Part shown: one piece after another, positions 7,153 through 13,810 of the stretch
Numbering within the stretch: position 1 is the first letter of the stretch
Layout of the letters: each line of letters starts with the position of its first letter
Source of the DNA: CAYZZU01 sp964483105
GTDB taxonomy: Bacteria; CG2-30-53-67
Length of the DNA: 15,370 nucleotides
NCBI GenBank assembly: GCA_964483105.1
Contig: CAYZZU010000048.1
Span: 1-15,370 of the forward strand
Direction of reading: 5' to 3'
Notes under the pieces: model-generated
What the model was told of the DNA's origin: nothing
The model's input: only the letters and a program-made list of their open reading frames with translations
Database searches by the model: none
Position numbers and translations under genes: made by a program

Positions 7153-7252
7153 TCCGCCCTTACCCAGCGAAAATGAGAAAAGACCCTGTACGGATACCAT
7201 CACCCCGCATGGGGCAGGTGCCCGGGTTTGTGATAGATGATATTCCAACAGG

Positions 7253-8563
7253 ATGATCCTGATGATGAAGCCGGAAAGAATGCATGTGCAGCGTTCACAG
7301 GGGATTCACGGAGAGATTTCGGTTCCGGGAGATAAGTCCATTTCTCACCGTGCCGTCATGTTGGGCTCGATTGCATCCGGGATGACGGAAGTCCGGGGAC
7401 TGCTTCGGGGCGAGGATACCCTGGGAACCCTCCGGGCCTTTCAGAAACTGGGGGTCCGGATTGAGGACCGGGGAGAGAGACTTCTGATCTACGGTACGGG
7501 ACTGAAGGGGCTGAAAGAACCTAAGAATGTGTTGGATCTGGGAAACTCCGGGACCGGACTTCGTCTCCTTTCCGGTCTTCTGGCGGGGCAGGATTTCTTC
7601 ACGGTTCTGACCGGGGATCGTTATCTTCGCGGGCGGCCTATGGGACGAATCGTCCGGCCCCTGAGGGAGATGGGGGCTCAAATCGTGGGAAGGGATGGAG
7701 GACGTCTTGTTCCACTCGCTATTCAGGGAGGGAATTTGAAGGGGATCGATTATCACTCTCCGGTCTCCAGCGCTCAGGTAAAATCGGCGATCCTGCTGGC
7801 GGGTTTGAACGCGAGGGGACGGACATCCGTCTCTGAACCCTATCCATCGCGGGATCACACCGAGAGGATGTTCCACCTCTTTGGATGTGAGTTGAAACGT
7901 GAGGGGACTACCGTGAGCCTGTCGGGACGGTCCCATCTTTCGGGATGCAGTCTCGCTGTCCCCGGCGATTTTTCTTCCGCGGCGTTTTTTATCGTTGCGG
8001 CGCTGATTGTTGAAGGATCGGATCTTCTCATCCGGAAGGTGGGGATCAATCCCACCCGGATCGGTTTTCTGAAGATACTGAAACGGATGGGAGCCGCGAT
8101 CCGGATCGAGTCGCAAGAGGAGGGGGAAGAACCGGTCGCCGACATCCAGGTCCGGACCTCCTCACTGGATGGGACTTCAGTCGCGCCGGAGGAAGTTCCG
8201 TCCACAATCGATGAGTTTCCCGCTCTCTGTGTGGCCGCTGCCTTCGCAAATGGAGAAACACGGATCACCGGGGCGTCGGAGCTTCGGGTCAAAGAGACCG
8301 ACCGGATTCACGCCATGACCGTCAATCTTCGGGCCGTGGGTGCGGATGTGGAGGAACGAAAGGATGGCCTGGTGATTCAGGGACGTGAGATGCTCTCCGG
8401 CGGGACATGCCGGAGTTTTGGAGATCACCGGGTCGCTATGGCTATGGCGGTGGCAGGACTCCGTTGTGAACGGGAGACCACCATCGAGGATACAGCTTGT
8501 ATCCGCACTTCCTTTCCGGGGTTCCGGGAGACCCTGGAGCGGGTGAACCGGGGCAGAGGATGA
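7253..8563 (+). CDS. aroA: 3-phosphoshikimate 1-carboxyvinyltransferase (EPSP synthase)
   Basis: It joins shikimate-3-phosphate and PEP to give EPSP, the sixth shikimate-pathway step. From ATG 7253 it has 436 residues: VPGDKSISHR (24-33), LGNSGTGLRLL, GDRYLRGRPMGR, SSAQVKSAILLAGLN, SRDHTER, NPTR, ELRVKETDR and GDHRVAMAMAVAG. The GDKS, SAQ-x-K, R-D-H-T-E and N-P-T-R set is the pattern described for class II EPSP synthases. The PEP-site loop has Gly in NSGT, not the Ala of the Agrobacterium CP4 enzyme. Start choice is uncertain. ATGs at 7253, 7262, 7265 and 7280 are in frame, and homologues usually have about 10-15 residues before the GDKS strand, so 7280 would fit well. The 3' end overlaps cmk by ATGA. 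Confidence 0.95.
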   Translation: MILMMKPERMHVQRSQGIHGEISVPGDKSISHRAVMLGSIASGMTEVRGLLRGEDTLGTLRAFQKLGVRIEDRGERLLIYGTGLKGLKEPKNVLDLGNSGTGLRLLSGLLAGQDFFTVLTGDRYLRGRPMGRIVRPLREMGAQIVGRDGGRLVPLAIQGGNLKGIDYHSPVSSAQVKSAILLAGLNARGRTSVSEPYPSRDHTERMFHLFGCELKREGTTVSLSGRSHLSGCSLAVPGDFSSAAFFIVAALIVEGSDLLIRKVGINPTRIGFLKILKRMGAAIRIESQEEGEEPVADIQVRTSSLDGTSVAPEEVPSTIDEFPALCVAAAFANGETRITGASELRVKETDRIHAMTVNLRAVGADVEERKDGLVIQGREMLSGGTCRSFGDHRVAMAMAVAGLRCERETTIEDTACIRTSFPGFRETLERVNRGRG

Positions 8564-9234
8564 AACAGGGACCGATTGTAGTGATTGACGGCCCTTCCGG
8601 GGCCGGGAAGAGCACGGTCGCCAGGGCGCTGGCCGAGCGTATCGGTTTTCGCTATATCGATACCGGTGCGATGTACCGGGGAATCGGGTGGCTCGCGCGG
8701 GAGAAAAAGGTCCCTTTTATGGAGTGCGAGGAGCTGGTGCAACTCTTAAAAAACGTCCGCCTTGTCTTCGCGGAAGGAAAGGGCGGAACCCGCATTCTGG
8801 TCAACGGCACAGACGTGACTGAAGAAATCCGCACTGCCGGGATGGGGATGGTGGCCTCCAGGATTTCCGCCATTGCTTCCGTAAGGAGACGACTGTCGTC
8901 TCTGCAGCGGAAACTGGGAGAGGATGGGAATGCCGTCCTGGAAGGAAGGGACATGGGGACCGTGGTCTTTCCGGATGCGGATTTCAAGTTCTTCTTAACC
9001 GCGTCTTTGGAGGAACGCAGTCGGAGGCGCGTGACGGAACTTCGGGCGCGGGGGGAGGCGGTCAGGTCCGGGGAGATCCTGAAAGAGATGGCTGAACGGG
9101 ATCGCAAGGATTCCGGGCGTATACTCGCTCCCCTCCGGAAGGCCGACGACGCTGTAACGATCGACACGACCTTGTTGACGGTGCAGGAGGTTGTGGATTC
9201 TATGATCCGGGAGATGGAAAGCAAAGGAGTCTGA
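8560..9234 (+). CDS. cmk: Cytidylate kinase
   Basis: It phosphorylates CMP and dCMP with ATP in pyrimidine nucleotide recycling. The 224-residue protein opens with strand IVVIDGPSGAGKSTVA, a P-loop at residues 11-18, followed by RYIDTGAMYR (the CMP-binding region), AVLEGRDMGTVVFPDADFKFFLTAS (the RD-x-GT motif of bacterial CMP kinases) and RRRVTELRARG plus ERDRKDSGRILAPLRKADDA (lid and substrate-arginine region). All usual motifs are intact. The ATG at 8560 overlaps the aroA stop (ATGA), with GGGGCAGAGG before it. An upstream in-frame start (8497) would lie deep in aroA and adds residues without family counterpart. aroA-cmk-rpsA adjacency is widespread in bacteria; here ispH is inserted between cmk and rpsA, as in deltaproteobacteria. 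Confidence 0.95.
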   Translation: MKQGPIVVIDGPSGAGKSTVARALAERIGFRYIDTGAMYRGIGWLAREKKVPFMECEELVQLLKNVRLVFAEGKGGTRILVNGTDVTEEIRTAGMGMVASRISAIASVRRRLSSLQRKLGEDGNAVLEGRDMGTVVFPDADFKFFLTASLEERSRRRVTELRARGEAVRSGEILKEMAERDRKDSGRILAPLRKADDAVTIDTTLLTVQEVVDSMIREMESKGV

Positions 9235-9241
9235 CCCGGTT

Positions 9242-10084
9242 ATGGAAATCATCGTGGCTGAAAAATCCGGATTTTGTTTCGGGGTGAAACGGGCCATCAA
9301 GACGACCTACGATACGGTCCGGGAGACCGAAGGGGCGGTGGCCACCCTCGGACCTTTGATTCATAATCCCCAGGTGGTTTCACGGCTTGAGGAATTGAAT
9401 GTGCGTTCGGTCAGGCACATCTCGGAGTTTCATGGGGAACGGTTGATTATCCGTTCGCACGGAGTTCCGCGTTCCCTGATCCGTGAAGCGGAAAGGCGCG
9501 GGATTACGATTGTGGACGCGACCTGTCCTTTCGTGAAGAACGCCCAGAAATACGCCTGCAGTCTCAAAGAGGAGGGGTACCGTGTCGTGATCGTCGGAGA
9601 TAAAAACCATCCGGAGGTCCAGGGAATTCAAGCCTACGCCGGAGGAAAGGCCCTGGTGGCCGCGCGCGTAGAGGATCTGGAGCGAATCGAAAAGGTTCGC
9701 AAGATCGGTGTGGTCGCCCAGACCACGACCAGTCTGGAGACATTCAAGCGTGTGGTGGACCGTTGTTTGGAGGTCGCCGGAGAAATCAAGGTTTTTAACA
9801 CCCTGTGTGATGCCACGCGGATTCGTCAGATTGAAGCGAGGAAGATTGCCCGGACCGTGGACCTCATGTTGGTGGTCGGCGGGAGAAACAGTGGCAACAC
9901 AAACCGTCTCGCAGAGATTTGTCGTAAAACCGGGACCCGGACCTATCACATCGAGACGGCCGGAGAACTGGACCTTGAATGGTTTCACGGTGTCAAAAAG
10001 GCGGGGGTTACCGCAGGAGCTTCCACACCGGACTGGATCATTACCGAGTTGGTGGAGGCCTTAAAAGAAATCCCGGAAGTGTAA
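9242..10084 (+). CDS. ispH: 4-hydroxy-3-methylbut-2-enyl diphosphate reductase
   Basis: This is the final enzyme of the MEP isoprenoid pathway, an iron-sulfur protein that reduces HMBPP to IPP and DMAPP. The three cluster cysteines are visible: C12 in SGFCFGVKRA, C95 in DATCPFVKNAQ and C189 in NTLCDATRIRQ, with spacing close to E. coli IspH (12, 96, 197). Also present are SHGVPRS, KNHPEVQG (the H-P-E motif that includes the catalytic glutamate), TTTS, GGRNSGNT and TAGASTPDWI. At 280 residues it is a stand-alone IspH; in clostridia the same gene is fused to S1, whereas here rpsA is a separate downstream gene. It starts seven bases after cmk, implying cotranscription, and is followed by a 182-base gap that contains a promoter for rpsA. 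Confidence 0.96.
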   Translation: MEIIVAEKSGFCFGVKRAIKTTYDTVRETEGAVATLGPLIHNPQVVSRLEELNVRSVRHISEFHGERLIIRSHGVPRSLIREAERRGITIVDATCPFVKNAQKYACSLKEEGYRVVIVGDKNHPEVQGIQAYAGGKALVAARVEDLERIEKVRKIGVVAQTTTSLETFKRVVDRCLEVAGEIKVFNTLCDATRIRQIEARKIARTVDLMLVVGGRNSGNTNRLAEICRKTGTRTYHIETAGELDLEWFHGVKKAGVTAGASTPDWIITELVEALKEIPEV

Positions 10085-10127
10085 GAAGGACTGGGATGCG
10101 GGATCCTCAAGAGGGTGTAAATAATCA

Positions 10128-10156
10128 TTGACAAAGGGTTTTAAACAATCTATTTT
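10128..10156 (+). promoter_or_regulatory. Strong sigma70-type promoter of rpsA
   Basis: A perfect -35 box TTGACA (10128-10133) is followed after exactly 17 bases by TATTTT (10151-10156), inside an AT-rich stretch between ispH and rpsA. The predicted start near 10163 gives a leader of about 105 bases before rpsA. It is the closest match to the housekeeping consensus that I found in the window and suggests that rpsA is transcribed at high level independently of the aromatic block. Confidence 0.75.
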
Positions 10157-10165
10157 GTTTTAATC

Positions 10166-10257
10166 AGGCGTTCGGGCTCAAATTCGGAACGCTTCTTCCC
10201 GGGGCGTATGCACCGGGCGCGTGAGAGGGAGACCTCTCCGAAAAATTCTCAGGAGGT
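10166..10257 (+). promoter_or_regulatory. rpsA leader with three stem-loops and strong Shine-Dalgarno site
   Basis: Three consecutive hairpins can be drawn. Hairpin 1 pairs GCGTTC (10168-10173) with GAACGC (10187-10192), extendable by a G-U and an A-U pair. Hairpin 2 pairs CCCGG (10198-10202) with CCGGG (10213-10217). Hairpin 3 pairs GAGAGG (10223-10228) with CCTCTC (10233-10238) and closes a GAGA loop of the stable GNRA type. A full AGGAGGT site (10251-10257) follows. In gammaproteobacteria the rpsA leader also folds into serial hairpins through which S1 represses its own translation. By analogy this leader may be autoregulatory, although here the ribosome site is strong, unlike E. coli. The pairing is seen; regulation is inferred. 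Confidence 0.5.
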
Positions 10258-10266
10258 AAGAAAGCG

Positions 10267-12144
10267 GTGATGAACAGTCAGGAAGAAGAAAAGGCCCAGG
10301 CTATGGAAATGTCCCCGGAAGCAACCGGGGGGAACGGGGCTTCCGATGATGAGATGTTGAGCGCGGAAGATATGGCCCAGATGTATGAAGAGACCTTCCG
10401 GAATACCAAGGCCGGTTCCGTGATCAAGGGGACGATCCTCAAGGTGACCAAGGACCATGTGGTCGTGGACGTGGGGTTCAAGTCGGAAGGGATGATTCCG
10501 TTGGATGAGTTTCAACCCGCCGAGGCGGCGAATCTCAAAGCCGGAGATGAAGTGGAGGTCCTTCTGGAGCAGGTGGAGGACAGTAATGGTCAGGTCGTCC
10601 TGTCCAAAGAGAAGGCGGATCGCATCCGGGTCTGGGAGGAAATTTCCAAGGCCTACGCGGAGGATCGAAGCATCGAGGGTCTCGTGGTCTCCAGGATCAA
10701 GGGTGGGCTTTCCGTGGATGTGGGAATTCGGGCCTTCCTGCCCGGTTCGCAGGTTGACATCCACCCGGTTCGGAATCTCGATAAGTTCATCGGGAAGAAG
10801 TTTCAGATGAAGATTATCAAGATGAATCAGAAGCGGGGTAACATTGTTCTTTCCCGAAGGATCCTCCTGGAAGAAGAGAGAAAAGTTCTCAAGGTCGAGA
10901 CCCTAAAAAACCTGGAGGAAGGGAAGATCCTGAAAGGGATTGTTAAGAACATTACGGAGTACGGTGCCTTCATTGATCTGGGAGGCATCGACGGATTGCT
11001 GCATATTACCGATATGTCCTGGGGGCGCGTTCATCATCCATCGGAACTCTTTTCGTTCGGTGATGAGGTGGAGGTTGTCGTGTTGAAATTCGACCGGGAG
11101 AGGGAGCGGGTTTCCCTGGGGTACAAGCAGAAGACCGAAGATCCCTGGACCCATGTCGAGGAGAAATATCCCGTGGGCAGCCGTGTTCATGGAAAGGTGG
11201 TCAGTCTGACTGATTACGGTGCCTTTGTGGAGTTGGAAGAAGGTGTAGAAGGACTGGTGCATGTTTCCGAGATGTCCTGGACACAGAAGATCCGTCATCC
11301 CTCCAAGGTGGTCTCTGTCGGGGACCAGGTGGAAGCCAAGGTACTGAACCTCGATGTCAAGAACAAACGGATTTCGCTGGGGATTAAACAAGCGGGGGCC
11401 AATCCCTGGGATCTGATCGAAGAGCGGTGCCCTGTGGGGAGCCGGATCCGGGGGGTTGTACGGAATCTCACGGATTTCGGCGCCTTTATCGGCCTGGAAG
11501 AAGGGGTCGACGGACTGGTCCATATCTCCGACATGTCCTGGACACGGCGTGTCAAACACCCATCCGAGATACTGAAAAAAGGGGAAGAGGTAGAGGCGAT
11601 CGTTCTGAACGTGGACAAGGCCAAGGAACGGCTTTCGCTTGGACTGAAACAGCTTACACCCGATCCGTGGATCGGGATTGCTGAAACCTATCCGATCGGT
11701 TCCATTGTTACCGGAACAGTGGTCAAGATCACGGATTTCGGCGTTTTTGTGGCCCTGGAAAACGGCATTGAAGGGCTGATCCGTAACACAGAGGTATCAT
11801 TGGACCCCTCCAGCAGGATAGAAGATCTTCTTTCCATCAACAGTGAGGTAAAGGCTGTTGTGGTGAAGCTTGATGAAGAGGAGCGCAAAATCGGTCTATC
11901 CATTAAAAGGTATCTTGAGGGGCTGGAAGAGGCTGAACTGAATCAGTATCTCAACGACCAGGAATCGATGCGGAGCAAGATGGGTGATCTGCTGGCCGAT
12001 CAAGGCGGAATCAGTCTGATGAATCCCTCCGAAGAAGAGACCGAGTCACCGGCCGAATCTTCCGAGCAACAGCAAGACACTCCTCCTGAAACTGAATCAT
12101 CCGGGGAGGATGACGAACCGGCCGGGGACTCCCGGGATATGTGA
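10267..12144 (+). CDS. rpsA: 30S ribosomal protein S1, six S1 domains
   Basis: S1 binds mRNA leaders at the 30S platform and helps start translation. The 625-residue protein has six S1 (OB-fold) repeats at about residues 50-118, 135-200, 219-290, 304-375, 391-462 and 478-548. Domains 3-5 are the best conserved, with the D/EYGAFI/V-L-GLVH-(I/V)S-MSW pattern (domain 3 reads GLLHITDMSW), while 1 and 2 are the divergent ribosome-docking type (domain 2 has GLSVDVGIRAFLPGSQ). It is longer than E. coli S1 (557) because of an acidic N-terminal extension of about 45 residues and a Glu/Ser/Pro-rich acidic tail of about 70. The GTG at 10267 lies nine bases after AGGAGGT and the next codon is ATG (10270), twelve bases after it, so either may start. 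It has its own promoter and leader. Confidence 0.96.
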   Translation: MMNSQEEEKAQAMEMSPEATGGNGASDDEMLSAEDMAQMYEETFRNTKAGSVIKGTILKVTKDHVVVDVGFKSEGMIPLDEFQPAEAANLKAGDEVEVLLEQVEDSNGQVVLSKEKADRIRVWEEISKAYAEDRSIEGLVVSRIKGGLSVDVGIRAFLPGSQVDIHPVRNLDKFIGKKFQMKIIKMNQKRGNIVLSRRILLEEERKVLKVETLKNLEEGKILKGIVKNITEYGAFIDLGGIDGLLHITDMSWGRVHHPSELFSFGDEVEVVVLKFDRERERVSLGYKQKTEDPWTHVEEKYPVGSRVHGKVVSLTDYGAFVELEEGVEGLVHVSEMSWTQKIRHPSKVVSVGDQVEAKVLNLDVKNKRISLGIKQAGANPWDLIEERCPVGSRIRGVVRNLTDFGAFIGLEEGVDGLVHISDMSWTRRVKHPSEILKKGEEVEAIVLNVDKAKERLSLGLKQLTPDPWIGIAETYPIGSIVTGTVVKITDFGVFVALENGIEGLIRNTEVSLDPSSRIEDLLSINSEVKAVVVKLDEEERKIGLSIKRYLEGLEEAELNQYLNDQESMRSKMGDLLADQGGISLMNPSEEETESPAESSEQQQDTPPETESSGEDDEPAGDSRDM

Positions 12145-12190
12145 TATGCCGGAAATCGCTGTTGACGGACCCGTGAAAGCCCATTTCGTG

Positions 12191-12228
12191 TTTCAGGTTT
12201 TGCGGCCGGATTGCCGCATCCTGATGAA
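12191..12228 (+). other. Long imperfect hairpin between rpsA and sppA
   Basis: TGCGGC (12201-12206) pairs perfectly with GCCGCA (12213-12218) across a 6-base loop. It continues outward through CAGG (12194-12197) with CCTG (12220-12223), then TTT (12191-12193) with AAA (12226-12228), with small internal loops. There is no T run after it, so it is not a standard intrinsic terminator. It may act as a processing or stability element between the highly expressed rpsA and sppA, or as a factor-assisted stop. The structure is seen; the role is inferred. Confidence 0.45.
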
Positions 12229-12260
12229 ACCATTCCTGTAGTCGGAAGGAGAGACATGAA

Positions 12261-13160
12261 ATGAATCGCGAGTCCCCCGTCCGTTTCCTGATTTTCCTTG
12301 CCGGTTTTTCCATCCTTGTGTTCTTCTCGGTCTTTACCCTGACCCGCCTGATTGGGAAACACGACAGTCAAGCGATCTCCCTGGCCGGAGGAGACAAAAT
12401 CGGTGTGCTTGAGATCAAGGGAGTGATCGTTAATTCCCGAAAGACCCTCGATAACCTGCGTCAGTTTATGCAGGACCGCAGCATCAAGGGAATCCTCTTG
12501 CGGATCGACAGCCCCGGTGGAGCGGTGGCACCTTCACAGGAGATCTATTCCGAGCTCTGGAAAATTCGGGAAAAGGGAGAGAAGAAGATTGTCGCCTCCT
12601 TTGGGAACGTCGCTGCCTCGGGTGGCTATTATATTGCCTCTGCTTCAGACCGCATTGTATCCAACCCCGGCACCATCACCGGAAGCATCGGGGTGATTAT
12701 GGAAATGTCGAATATACAGAAACTGCTGGAGAAGATCGGCGTGGAACCTTACGTGATCAAGAGCGGAGAATTCAAGGATATCGGATCCACGACCCGCCCC
12801 ATGAGTGAGCGGGAGAAGAAGATTCTGCAGGGAGTGATCGACGATGTCTACATGCAGTTTGTCGAGGATGTTGCAAAAGGAAGAGGGCTCACCGTTGAGA
12901 AGGTAAAGAAGATCGCGAACGGTACGATTTTTTCCGGGAGGCAGGCGCTGGGACTTGGTCTTGTGGATCAGTTGGGAACTTTTCAGGATGCCGTCAATCT
13001 TCTTGCGAAACTGTCCGGTATCCAGGGAAAGCCGAAACTAATCTATGAAAAAAAGGAAAAACCGAGCTGGATGAGTTACCTGGTGAAAGGAATCGTTCGG
13101 GAGATTTCGCGGGTCGGCATCAGGAATTACGGCGCGGGAATCATGTATCTGATGCATTAA
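12261..13160 (+). CDS. sppA: Signal peptide peptidase SppA, short (single-domain) type
   Basis: A membrane-anchored serine protease of the S49 family that degrades cleaved signal peptides. An N-terminal transmembrane segment lies at about residues 7-30 (FLIFLAGFSILVFFSVFTL). The catalytic domain follows, with LRIDSPGGAV, the nucleophile S120 in NVAASGGYY, and the general-base lysine K172 in GEFKDIGS. The 52-residue Ser-Lys spacing equals that of the Bacillus short SppA (Ser147, Lys199). At 299 residues it is half the length of the E. coli tandem-repeat enzyme, so it should work as an oligomer. The ATG at 12261 has AAGGAGAG upstream; an ATG at 12256 runs straight into a stop. rpsA-sppA adjacency is common in deltaproteobacteria, where an IHF/HU gene often follows; here a convergent doxX follows instead. 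Confidence 0.95.
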   Translation: MNRESPVRFLIFLAGFSILVFFSVFTLTRLIGKHDSQAISLAGGDKIGVLEIKGVIVNSRKTLDNLRQFMQDRSIKGILLRIDSPGGAVAPSQEIYSELWKIREKGEKKIVASFGNVAASGGYYIASASDRIVSNPGTITGSIGVIMEMSNIQKLLEKIGVEPYVIKSGEFKDIGSTTRPMSEREKKILQGVIDDVYMQFVEDVAKGRGLTVEKVKKIANGTIFSGRQALGLGLVDQLGTFQDAVNLLAKLSGIQGKPKLIYEKKEKPSWMSYLVKGIVREISRVGIRNYGAGIMYLMH

Positions 13161-13206
13161 AAAATAGGGACAGACGCTATGATCCAGTCTACGTCCGGTT
13201 TTTTTT
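13160..13206. terminator. Bidirectional intrinsic terminator shared by sppA and doxX
   Basis: GGACAGAC (13168-13175) pairs with GTCT (13187-13190) plus GTCC (13193-13196) across an 11-base loop, with a two-base bulge. On the plus strand it is followed by GG and eight Ts (13199-13206), a good rho-independent stop for sppA. On the minus strand the same stem is followed by CTA and a T run (the A run before 13165), which serves doxX. The plus-strand T tract is made of the final lysine codons of doxX. The AAAATAGGGACAGAC part also resembles a dispersed repeat that I recall from many genomes. Confidence 0.75.
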
Positions 13207-13593
13207 CAACACGTACCGTCCGGGACCGATGAGGATGAGGCATAGAAAGAGGATCCCGTCTTCCAGGGCATGGGAATAGACGGTGAAGGGATCTCCTTTC
13301 CCGATGTGCATCATAAGCGCAACTCCCATGGTGACAGCCATCAAAAAACAGGCTGGACGGAAGAAGATTCCCAGCAGAATCAGGACAGCTCCCCCCGCTT
13401 CGGAAAGCCCTGCCATGAATCCCCAGAAAGTTGGCGCGAATGAAATCCCCACGGCGGAAGTCGCGCCGCCGAGCATCTTCCAGGTTTCCGGTCCTCCGAG
13501 AAGCTTCGGGATTCCATGGAAGAGAAACGAGAGGCCCAGCCCGATGCGAAGAAGCAAGAGGCCGATCTCACGGTACCGATTTACAAGATTCAT
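13189..13593 (-). CDS. DoxX-family integral membrane protein
   Basis: A 134-residue protein with four predicted membrane helices. It starts LLLLRIGLGLSFLFHGIPKL (the R-x-G-x-G-x-x-F-x-x-HG-x-x-K signature of DoxX/SURF4-like proteins), then FWGFMAGLSEAGGAVLILLGIFFRPACFLMAVTMGVALMMHI, and ends with DGILFLCLILIGPGRYVL. DoxX relatives were named from a thiosulfate:quinone oxidoreductase subunit, but most, like this one, have no proven role; links to redox or membrane stress are reported. I start it at the ATG at 13593 with GGGGAG ten bases upstream; a TTG two codons earlier is possible. It is monocistronic or the second gene after the symporter, with its own promoter candidate upstream, and ends in the terminator shared with sppA. 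Confidence 0.85.
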   Translation of the reverse strand: MNLVNRYREIGLLLLRIGLGLSFLFHGIPKLLGGPETWKMLGGATSAVGISFAPTFWGFMAGLSEAGGAVLILLGIFFRPACFLMAVTMGVALMMHIGKGDPFTVYSHALEDGILFLCLILIGPGRYVLKKNRT

Positions 13594-13707
13594 AGCCAAG
13601 TGACTCCCCGGTGAGGTCTCATGGTCCGCTTCCGAAATTCTGACTCTTTCTCGTCGGTTCTGACTTTGCTCTCATGAGTTATCAAGCTTTCTTTGATTCT
13701 GTTGGTG

Positions 13708-13735
13708 ACTATAACCCAATTTCGATTTTTTGCAA
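13708..13735 (-). promoter_or_regulatory. Probable sigma70 promoter of doxX
   Basis: Read on the minus strand, TTGCAA (13730-13735) and TATAGT (13708-13713) are 16 bases apart, matching consensus at four and five of six positions. The surrounding 210-base gap (13594-13810) contains no credible gene; short open frames there lack a ribosome site and family features. The predicted start near 13701 leaves a leader of about 108 bases before doxX. Confidence 0.45.
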
Positions 13736-13778
13736 GTCACGGGGTGTGTCGGGGGCACTGATCGTGAAGCTCCGGTTA

Positions 13779-13798
13779 GGAGAAAAACGGTATTCTCC
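13779..13798 (-). terminator. Weak stem-loop after the symporter gene
   Basis: On the minus strand GGAGAA (13793-13798) pairs with TTCTCC (13779-13784) across an 8-base loop, 12 bases after the symporter stop codon. There is no clear T run after it, so termination efficiency is doubtful and read-through into doxX is possible. Low confidence. Confidence 0.25.
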
Positions 13799-13810
13799 GA
13801 TAGGAGGTCG

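Noticed and set aside
6292..7248. A 318-codon minus-strand frame opposite tyrA
   Set aside because: Antisense shadow of a well-supported tyrA; low-complexity Arg/Pro/His/Gln-rich translation with no family features.
7153..7252. Gap between tyrA and aroA examined for a promoter, terminator or small RNA
   Set aside because: Only a 4-base CCCC/GGGG hairpin and no convincing -35/-10 pair; nothing supportable.
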